Assembly: GCA_025922755.1 (NCBI GenBank)
Contig: JAICHE010000075.1
Span: forward strand, 1 to 6,191
Source: Nitrososphaeraceae archaeon
GTDB lineage: Archaea; Thermoproteota; Nitrososphaeria; Nitrososphaerales; Nitrosopumilaceae
Reading direction: 5' to 3'
DNA: 6,191 nt
Shown here piece after piece: positions 1 to 4,506 of this stretch (position 1 is its first letter; every line of letters starts with the position of its first letter). The position numbers and the translations under genes are program-made. Below the pieces are notes generated by a model. The model made no database searches. It had not been told where the DNA came from and saw only the letters and a program-made list of their open reading frames with translations.

Positions 1-390
1 GATGCATTTACAACATACAAGCAAAATGTTCAGAAATATTTTGAAAATATCTCAAAAATCACCCCACAGTATTTTCAATCTATAACATATTTGCAAGAAG
101 AATGTTTCAAAGCATGCGAGAAGACAATTAATGCTTCAGTATCTATGCAGCAAGAATTTGCAAAAAAGACCGGTATTTCAACTGAAATTCCAAGCAATGC
201 AAAAACTGCAATCGTAGATGCTAACAAGCAATTTGTTCAAGCAAGCACCGTACAAAATCAATTAGTAAAAACCACAATTGATGCAACAGTACAAAACATG
301 AAAACCTTCAATGACAACGTAAATTCATTTGTTGAATTAAACAAAAACATTATCCAGTCATGGGTAAACCCATTCACACAAAAAAACTAG
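1..390 (+). CDS. C-terminal part of a helical, phasin-like hypothetical protein (5' end outside window)
   Basis: The reading frame is open from base 1 with no in-frame ATG near the window edge; it ends at TAG 388-390. A TTG at position 91 could be called a start, but the 30 codons before it read as ordinary protein (beginning DAFTTYKQNVQKYFENISK), so the gene very probably begins upstream and is partial here. The visible 129 residues are rich in Gln, Asn, Lys, Thr and Ala with few prolines, and look like long amphipathic helices without signal peptide or membrane segment. The composition and the C-terminal pattern (FVELNKNIIQSWVNPF) resemble phasins, the helical proteins that coat polyhydroxyalkanoate granules; thaumarchaea are known to carry PHA synthase genes. 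This resemblance is an impression, not a motif match. It could equally be another coiled-coil structural protein. A T-rich stretch follows the stop directly. Confidence 0.6.
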   Translation, partial: DAFTTYKQNVQKYFENISKITPQYFQSITYLQEECFKACEKTINASVSMQQEFAKKTGISTEIPSNAKTAIVDANKQFVQASTVQNQLVKTTIDATVQNMKTFNDNVNSFVELNKNIIQSWVNPFTQKN

Positions 391-395
391 TGTGA

Positions 396-420
396 TCTTT
401 TCTTTTTTATTTTTATTTTA
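396..420 (+). terminator. T-rich archaeal-type terminator after the phasin-like gene
   Basis: Starting six bases after the TAG at 388-390, the plus strand is almost all T, with runs of four, six, five and four T broken by single C or A bases. Archaeal RNA polymerase terminates at oligo-T tracts without needing a hairpin, and I see no convincing hairpin here. It separates the phasin-like gene from purN. Confidence 0.6.
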
Positions 421-431
421 ATCAACAGGAT

Positions 432-439
432 TTTATTCT
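432..439 (+). promoter_or_regulatory. Candidate TATA box for purN
   Basis: The AT-rich octamer TTTATTCT is centred 26.5 bases before the TTG start of purN at 462. That is the usual archaeal distance between TATA box and transcription start, so the mRNA would begin at or next to the start codon (leaderless). The box is an imperfect match and sits in a generally AT-rich region, so the support comes mainly from spacing shared with the other genes here. Confidence 0.4.
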
Positions 440-461
440 AGTAATTAGCAGATTCCAATAG

Positions 462-1079
462 TTGCTAAATTTAGGGATTTTAATTTCAGGCAGAGGTAGC
501 AACATGGAAGCCATTCTAAGATCAATTAAGAGAGAAAAAATCCCAATTAATCCTGCCATCGTAATTTCCAACAAACCAGATGCTAAAGGACTAAAAATTG
601 CTCAAAAACTTGGTGTAAAAACAGAAATCATTGAAAGCAAAGGATTCAATGGGAGTAGAGCAGAATATGACAAAAAAATTATCTCGGTTTTGAATAAAAA
701 CGGGGTCACTCCAAAAAATGGCCTAGTGTGCCTTGCTGGATTTATGAGAATCATCAGTCCAGATTTTGTAAAAAAATACAAAAACAGAATCATCAACATC
801 CATCCAGCATTGCTTCCTTCATTTCCTGGTCTTGATGCGCAAAAGCAGGCAGTAGATTATGGTTCAAAATATTCAGGAGTAACAGTTCACTTTGTTGATT
901 CAGGTGTAGATACAGGCCCAATTATTTTGCAAAAAGTAGTCAAAGTAGATGATGATGACACTGAAGAAACACTAGCAAAACGCATCTTAGCAAAAGAACA
1001 CCAGGCATATCCTGAGGCAGTTAGATTATTTGCCGAAAAGAAAATAAAAATTTCTGGAAGAAAAACAAAAATCAGTTAA
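462..1079 (+). CDS. purN: Phosphoribosylglycinamide formyltransferase (GAR transformylase), PurN
   Basis: Cytosolic enzyme of de novo purine synthesis: it transfers the formyl group of 10-formyl-tetrahydrofolate to glycinamide ribonucleotide, giving formyl-GAR. The 205-residue length is normal for PurN. The N-terminal strand and phosphate-binding loop read LGILISGRGSN (residues 4-14). The catalytic segment INIHPALLPSFPG gives N112 and H114, and D150 lies in VDSGVDTGPII; these correspond to N106, H108 and D144 of E. coli PurN with a constant offset of six. The TTG at 462 is the only sensible start: a TAG stop lies directly before it (459-461), and the next ATG (504) would remove the phosphate loop. 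The C-terminus is Lys-rich (AEKKIKISGRKTKIS). The gene meets the cupin gene tail-to-tail with a 4-base overlap. It shares a pathway with purD and folD in this window. Confidence 0.96.
   Translation: MLNLGILISGRGSNMEAILRSIKREKIPINPAIVISNKPDAKGLKIAQKLGVKTEIIESKGFNGSRAEYDKKIISVLNKNGVTPKNGLVCLAGFMRIISPDFVKKYKNRIINIHPALLPSFPGLDAQKQAVDYGSKYSGVTVHFVDSGVDTGPIILQKVVKVDDDDTEETLAKRILAKEHQAYPEAVRLFAEKKIKISGRKTKIS
1041..1071 (-). terminator. Candidate T-run terminator for the ABM-cupin unit, inside the 3' end of purN
   Basis: On the minus strand, five bases after the cupin stop codon, the sequence reads TTTTTGTTTTT (1071-1061), followed further on by TTTTTATTTT (1050-1041). On the plus strand these are the AAA-rich Lys codons of the PurN C-terminus. 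Such oligo-T tracts terminate archaeal polymerase, so the coding tail of purN may double as terminator for the opposite strand. This is inference from base composition and position. Confidence 0.45.
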
Positions 1080-1396
1080 TTGTCAGGCCCGCCAAAAAAA
1101 TACAAAACAACAAGTTCCTTTGTGTTTCCATGAAAAAAATGCTCCACTTCTTTTGCAACAAAATACATTTTGTTGGGAGTAACAGGATAATCTTTGTCTT
1201 TAATTTTTAGAAAGCCATTACCTTTGAGGATAAAATAAACTTCGTCGCTTTCATGTGGCACTTGTGTGTCTTCTTCTCCTGGCTCAAGAACTAATACCCC
1301 AGCAGCTAAACTTTCTAAATTGATAAAGGTGTGAAAATACTCGTTGCTTTTTTTGATTTTTTCAATATATTTTGAAACATCGTAATCTAATTTCAT
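1076..1396 (-). CDS. Small single-domain cupin protein
   Basis: A 106-residue protein that is essentially one cupin beta-barrel. Cupin motif 1 is seen as PGEEDTQVPHESDEVYFILKGNG split over residues 39-61, with H48 and E52 in ligand positions; motif 2 is around residues 76-91 (NKMYFVAKEVEHFFHG) with H86. The first His of the usual HxH pair is replaced (V46), so only three of four classic metal ligands are visible. There is no signal peptide, so it is cytosolic. The ATG at 1396 overlaps the stop of the upstream ABM-fold gene in a TAATG arrangement, which implies co-transcription and probably translational coupling. Its own stop overlaps that of purN. Cupins of this size include dioxygenases, isomerases and ligand sensors; nothing here picks one, so no substrate is assigned. 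Confidence 0.88.
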   Translation of the reverse strand: MKLDYDVSKYIEKIKKSNEYFHTFINLESLAAGVLVLEPGEEDTQVPHESDEVYFILKGNGFLKIKDKDYPVTPNKMYFVAKEVEHFFHGNTKELVVLYFFGGPDN

Positions 1397-1680
1397 TAGG
1401 ATGCGACGACGTTGTAGAATTTAGGTGATGGAGGAGACTCCATAAAAGATGATGCTTTTGTGTGTAGTTGTTCATGTTCAGGGCTTTGGTGCATCTTGCC
1501 AAATTTTTCCAGACTCTCAAATTCTACTAGGACTCTATGTTGGCCGTCTTTGGTTTCCAAAAGTCTTCGTGAGATGAAACCATCGAATTTTGATACAACT
1601 TGATTTGCTTCAGAAAACCATTTTTTGAAATTTTCAACTTCTTCGGGTTTTACTTTAATGTCTGATACTACAACGAACAT
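1396..1680 (-). CDS. Antibiotic biosynthesis monooxygenase (ABM)-like dimeric alpha/beta-barrel protein
   Basis: A 94-residue protein with the ferredoxin-like ABM fold: first strand FVVVSDIKVKP (2-12), helix EEVENFKKWFSEANQVVSK (13-31), the FDGFISRRLLET turn-strand (32-43), strand QHRVLVEFES (47-56), and the helix with SPEHEQLH (66-73). Members usually act as dimers; the family includes quinol monooxygenases and IsdG-type heme oxygenases. Of the IsdG Asn-Trp-His triad only a His (H69) is in place; the Trp position holds M63 and the N-terminal Asn is absent, so heme degradation is not supported. I start at ATG 1680 and not TTG 1695: the ATG gives the canonical family N-terminus, and an AT-rich box lies 26.5 bases before it. 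It is first in a two-gene unit with the cupin. Substrate unknown. Confidence 0.85.
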   Translation of the reverse strand: MFVVVSDIKVKPEEVENFKKWFSEANQVVSKFDGFISRRLLETKDGQHRVLVEFESLEKFGKMHQSPEHEQLHTKASSFMESPPSPKFYNVVAS

Positions 1681-1702
1681 GAAAAAATTGCACAATTCCT
1701 CA

Positions 1703-1710
1703 CATAATTT
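1703..1710 (-). promoter_or_regulatory. Candidate TATA box for the ABM-cupin unit
   Basis: On the minus strand AAATTATG is centred 26.5 bases upstream of the ATG at 1680, compatible with a leaderless transcript. The match to the archaeal TATA consensus is weak. No comparable box stands at that distance from the alternative TTG at 1695. Confidence 0.33.
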
Positions 1711-1752
1711 CTTTTCCTAGATTACCATAGAAGAGTCCAGATATTCCAAGCA

Positions 1753-1760
1753 TTAAATAT
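1753..1760 (+). promoter_or_regulatory. Candidate TATA box for the folD-cyclo-ligase operon
   Basis: TTAAATAT is centred 26.5 bases before the TTG start at 1783, placing the predicted transcription start on the start codon itself. The divergent ABM promoter lies about 45 bases to the left, so the 102-base gap between the genes carries both promoters back to back. Confidence 0.5.
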
Positions 1761-1782
1761 CTAAACTCTGCCAAGTTTTTCA

Positions 1783-2646
1783 TTGACAGGCATCAAAATT
1801 GATGGAAAAGAGATTGCACAATCAGTCAAAGACAGAGTAAAGGCAGCAGTACAAGAACTAAAGGCTCAAAATATCCAACCCTGCCTTGCCACAGTACTTG
1901 TGGGAGATAATCCAGCTTCAGCTATCTATGTGAGAAACAAGCACAGGGCATGTGAAGAAGTTGGAATTGCAACCAAAGACCATAAATTGCCTTCAGACAT
2001 TACCCAATCTCAACTAAATGAGATTGTTGATAGTCTCAATAGAGATACATCTGTTCACGGGATTTTAGTCCAGTTACCATTACCTGATCAATTAAATGAA
2101 TTTGAAACCACATCAAGAATATCTCCACTCAAAGATGTTGATGGACTTACTCCATATAATGCAGGGTTACTTGCTATGAAAAAAGCTGCACTTGTTGCAT
2201 GTACACCATCAGGAATAATGGAGATGTTTGACTATCACAATATTAACTTGCAAGGAAAAAATGTGGTTTTGATTAATCGAAGTAATTTGGTTGGAAAGCC
2301 ATTGTATCATTTATTGCTAGAAAGAAATGCAACTGTAATTACATGTCACTCTAAGACAAAAAATATTGAGGAGTTGTGTCGCTCAGCAGATGTTGTAATT
2401 ACCGCAGTGGGAGACAGAACCAAATTTACACTAACACCAGACATGATAAAGGAAGGCGCAATCGTAATTGATGTTGCCACCGCAAAACTAAATGAAAAAC
2501 TAGTAGGAGATTCTGATTTCGACCAAATTATCCAAAAAGCATCATATGCAACACCAGTACCGGGTGGAGTCGGACCAATGACTATTGCAATGCTTCTAAA
2601 AAACACAATAACTGCAGCTTCACTTAACAGTCAACTTGGACAATAG
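1783..2646 (+). CDS. folD: Bifunctional methylenetetrahydrofolate dehydrogenase / methenyltetrahydrofolate cyclohydrolase, FolD
   Basis: Cytosolic one-carbon enzyme that oxidises 5,10-methylene-THF to 5,10-methenyl-THF using NAD(P)+ and hydrolyses that to 10-formyl-THF, the donor used by PurN. The 287-residue length is typical. Seen in order: VGDNPASAIYVRNK (40-53) with catalytic Y49 and K53; GILVQLPLP (93-101) with Q97; KDVDGLTPYN (117-126) with D120; the nucleotide-binding RSNLVGKP loop (166-173); TPVPGGVGPMT (257-267). These match Y50, K54, Q98 and D121 of E. coli FolD shifted by one. The loop begins LINRS where many FolDs have VIGRS or VIGAS, so N165 replaces a usual Gly. The TTG start follows an in-frame TAA (1762-1764); only a CTG at 1768 would be an alternative. 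It overlaps the next gene by 11 bases. Confidence 0.96.
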   Translation: MTGIKIDGKEIAQSVKDRVKAAVQELKAQNIQPCLATVLVGDNPASAIYVRNKHRACEEVGIATKDHKLPSDITQSQLNEIVDSLNRDTSVHGILVQLPLPDQLNEFETTSRISPLKDVDGLTPYNAGLLAMKKAALVACTPSGIMEMFDYHNINLQGKNVVLINRSNLVGKPLYHLLLERNATVITCHSKTKNIEELCRSADVVITAVGDRTKFTLTPDMIKEGAIVIDVATAKLNEKLVGDSDFDQIIQKASYATPVPGGVGPMTIAMLLKNTITAASLNSQLGQ

Positions 2647-3196
2647 CATAGAAAAAAAATCACTTCGAAAAATGCTTCTCGAGAGACGAGATGCAACATC
2701 GTTTGACATGATGAAAATAGCAAGTGAAAAAATTCACAAGAAGCTAAGAAAAAGTAAAATTTTTCAAGATGCAAAAAAAATTGGAGCGTACTATCCGATT
2801 GGAAGTGAAGTTTTAACACAAGATATTCTGCAAGAGATTCTAAGTTCGGGACGAGAATTGTTCTTACCTAAAGTTGCATGGGACAAAATAGAATTTAGGA
2901 AAATCACAGATTTTTCCTGCCTGGAGATGGGAAATTTTGACATTATGGAGCCCAAAGAGGATTGTCCAGTAGATAATAATCTTGATTTGATATTGGTTCC
3001 AACCGTAGGGATTTCTCAAGAAGGAGTCAGATTAGGATACGGTCATGGATTTTTTGATAAATTCTTGGCCGAACATCCAACTGAAACAATTGCCTTGATT
3101 TATGAAAAACAAATAATCAAAAAAATACCCCGCTCTGATCATGATATTACAATGAATTGGATTCTTACTGAAGATAAATTCTCAAAGATAAGCTAG
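2636..3196 (+). CDS. 5-formyltetrahydrofolate cyclo-ligase (methenyl-THF synthetase)
   Basis: Uses ATP to convert 5-formyl-THF, a storage or inhibitory form, to 5,10-methenyl-THF, feeding it back into the FolD pool. The 186 residues fit the family. Visible landmarks: the N-terminal basic helix KKSLRKMLLERRDA (7-20), YYPIGSEV (52-59), LPKV (77-80), LILVPTVGISQEG (118-130), the signature RLGYGHGFFDKFL (132-144) and IPRSDHDITMNWILTE (164-179). The signature departs from the common GYGGGYYD by H137 and F139-F140, and the usual Phe-Asp after the VPG-like turn is I126-S127; the Asp of the last motif (D141) is kept. The TTG start keeps the conserved basic N-terminus, which the later ATG (2672) would remove. 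It overlaps the end of folD by 11 bases in another frame, so it is in the same operon. The symbol varies (ygfA, mthfs), so it is left empty. Confidence 0.92.
   Translation: MDNSIEKKSLRKMLLERRDATSFDMMKIASEKIHKKLRKSKIFQDAKKIGAYYPIGSEVLTQDILQEILSSGRELFLPKVAWDKIEFRKITDFSCLEMGNFDIMEPKEDCPVDNNLDLILVPTVGISQEGVRLGYGHGFFDKFLAEHPTETIALIYEKQIIKKIPRSDHDITMNWILTEDKFSKIS
3119..3125 (-). terminator. Candidate T-run terminator for purD, inside the cyclo-ligase gene
   Basis: Minus-strand T7 lies about 57 bases downstream of the purD stop, with a further T5 at 3109-3105. It is encoded opposite the Lys-containing segment IIKKIP of the cyclo-ligase. It is the first long T-run after the stop on that strand. Assignment rests on position only. 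Confidence 0.35.
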
Positions 3197-4444
3197 TCCT
3201 TTTTTGCCAATATCTTTTCTGTAGTATTTGTGAGGCCATGAAATTTTGTCAGCTGCATCATATGCATTTGCAATAGCAGACTCTAAATCATCACCCAGAG
3301 CTGTCACTCCCAAAACTCTTCCACCATTGGTGAGAATTTTACCATCTTGATTTTTGGTTCCTGCATGGAAGATTTGCACATTTTCTGAAGTTAAATCAAG
3401 TCCAGTAATTTCTTCATTTTTTGGATATGATTCAGGGTATCCTTCTGATGCCAATACAATACATACTGCACTTTGCTTTTTCCATGAAGGTGGAGGTAAT
3501 TCAGACAATCTACCCTCAGAGGCTGCAAGTAAATAATCATACAAATCAAAATCCATTCTCATTGTGATTGGTTGGCATTCCGGATCACCCATTCTTACAT
3601 TATATTCAAGAACATATGGTTCTCCATCTTTTATCATAATTCCAGCATACAAAAATCCTCTGAATTCAATTCCTTCATTTTTCATTGATTGAACAGTTTT
3701 GTTAATTACTAATTCTTGGATTTTTTTTGTCAAAGTTTCACCCACAATCGGAGTTGGTGAATAAGCGCCCATTCCTCCTGTGTTCGGTCCCTTATCGCCA
3801 TCAAAAACTCTTTTGTGATCTTGACTTGTAGCCATAGGAATTGCGATGTTTCCGTCAGACAATGCAATGTAAGAAGCCTCGATTCCATCTATTCTTTCTT
3901 CAATGATTATTTTATTTCCAGCCTCGCCAAAGGTCTTTTTTACTAAAATTGTATCTATTGCAGAAATTGCTTCATCTACAGAATTACAAACAATGACACC
4001 TTTTCCTGCCGCAAGACCATCAGCCTTTACAACTACATTGTAATCAAGTGATTTTACATAGTCTTGTGCTTTTTGAGCATCTTCAAAAATTTCAAATCGT
4101 GCTGTAGGAATGTTATTTCTTTTCATGAATTCTTTTGCCCAAATTTTACTTGATTCTAATTGTGCTGCCTTTTGGGATGGGCCAAATATTCCTAAATTTA
4201 GCAGTCTGAATTTATCAACAATACCATCTGCTAGTGGACCTTCTGGGCCCACTACAGTAAAGCAATCATTTTCTTCAGCAAATTTTGCAAGATCAGTTAA
4301 GTCATCTGCACCTGATGAAATGTTGTTTTTAGTGCCACCATTTCCAGGTGCCGCAAAAATTTTATCAGTTTTTGAACTTTTAGATAATTTCCAACAAAGA
4401 GCGTGTTCTCTTCCTCCAGAACCAACCACTAAAACATTTACCAC
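3182..4444 (-). CDS. purD: Phosphoribosylamine--glycine ligase (GAR synthetase), PurD
   Basis: ATP-grasp enzyme of de novo purine synthesis that joins glycine to 5-phosphoribosylamine, making GAR, the substrate of PurN. The full 420-residue length is normal. Domains: N-terminal pre-ATP-grasp domain with VVGSGGREHAL (6-16) and VVGPEGPLADG (64-74); ATP-grasp region with KADGLAAGKGV (140-150), DHKRVFDGDKGPNTGGMGAY (209-228) and the metal-binding VLEYNVRMGDPECQ (278-291), where M285 stands in the usual Phe position; C-terminal domain with TNGGRVLGVTALG (372-384) and SWPHKYYRKDIG (402-413). The start is GTG 4444 (GTG GTA AAT GTT), which yields the canonical N-terminus; a TATA box sits 25.5 bases upstream. 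The gene ends inside the cyclo-ligase gene, overlapping it by 15 bases tail-to-tail. The protease gene lies upstream on the same strand with no evident terminator between. Confidence 0.97.
   Translation of the reverse strand: MVNVLVVGSGGREHALCWKLSKSSKTDKIFAAPGNGGTKNNISSGADDLTDLAKFAEENDCFTVVGPEGPLADGIVDKFRLLNLGIFGPSQKAAQLESSKIWAKEFMKRNNIPTARFEIFEDAQKAQDYVKSLDYNVVVKADGLAAGKGVIVCNSVDEAISAIDTILVKKTFGEAGNKIIIEERIDGIEASYIALSDGNIAIPMATSQDHKRVFDGDKGPNTGGMGAYSPTPIVGETLTKKIQELVINKTVQSMKNEGIEFRGFLYAGIMIKDGEPYVLEYNVRMGDPECQPITMRMDFDLYDYLLAASEGRLSELPPPSWKKQSAVCIVLASEGYPESYPKNEEITGLDLTSENVQIFHAGTKNQDGKILTNGGRVLGVTALGDDLESAIANAYDAADKISWPHKYYRKDIGKKGLAYL
3200..3205 (+). terminator. Candidate T-run terminator for the folD-cyclo-ligase operon, inside purD
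   Basis: A run of six T begins four bases after the cyclo-ligase stop (TAG 3194-3196), with a second T4 at 3214-3217. Opposite it lie the Lys-Lys codons near the PurD C-terminus (IGKKGLAYL). The placement directly behind the stop fits an archaeal oligo-T terminator. Confidence 0.45.
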
Positions 4445-4465
4445 AAAACTAAGTAGTCGTTTAGT

Positions 4466-4473
4466 AATATATT
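4466..4473 (-). promoter_or_regulatory. TATA box for purD, with candidate BRE
   Basis: On the minus strand AATATATT is centred 25.5 bases before the GTG start at 4444, again predicting a transcript that begins at the start codon. Immediately upstream, minus strand CGAA fits a purine-rich TFB recognition element and is part of the palindrome ATTCGAAT (4471-4478). This is one of the clearer promoters in the window. Confidence 0.55.
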
Positions 4474-4506
4474 CGAATTTTTAGTTTTTATTATGAGGGT
4501 TATTGA

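Noticed and set aside
391..461. Possible small RNA gene or riboswitch before purN
   Set aside because: Only 71 bases of T-rich sequence with no stable pairing visible; terminator plus promoter explain it.
602..799. Antisense frame of 65 residues within purN
   Set aside because: It lies wholly inside a confidently identified gene, and its hydrophobic low-complexity translation is typical of antisense of a Lys-rich gene.
1681..1695. TTG 1695 as start of the ABM-fold gene
   Set aside because: It adds only five atypical residues before ATG 1680 and lacks a TATA-like box at the spacing seen elsewhere.
2346..2819. Minus-strand frames opposite folD and the cyclo-ligase
   Set aside because: Both are opposite conserved coding regions and show no recognisable family, promoter or start context.
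3354..3536. Plus-strand frame opposite purD
   Set aside because: Antisense to conserved PurD sequence; no family resemblance.
4448..4465. Small inverted repeat ACTAA/TTAGT in the purD leader region
   Set aside because: Five-base arms with an 8-base loop are expected by chance in AT-rich DNA, and with a leaderless transcript it would not be transcribed as part of purD mRNA.
4110..4484. Plus-strand 124-residue frame opposite the purD 5' end
   Set aside because: Although long, it is antisense to the conserved N-terminal half of PurD and runs through the purD promoter; the translation has no recognisable motif.
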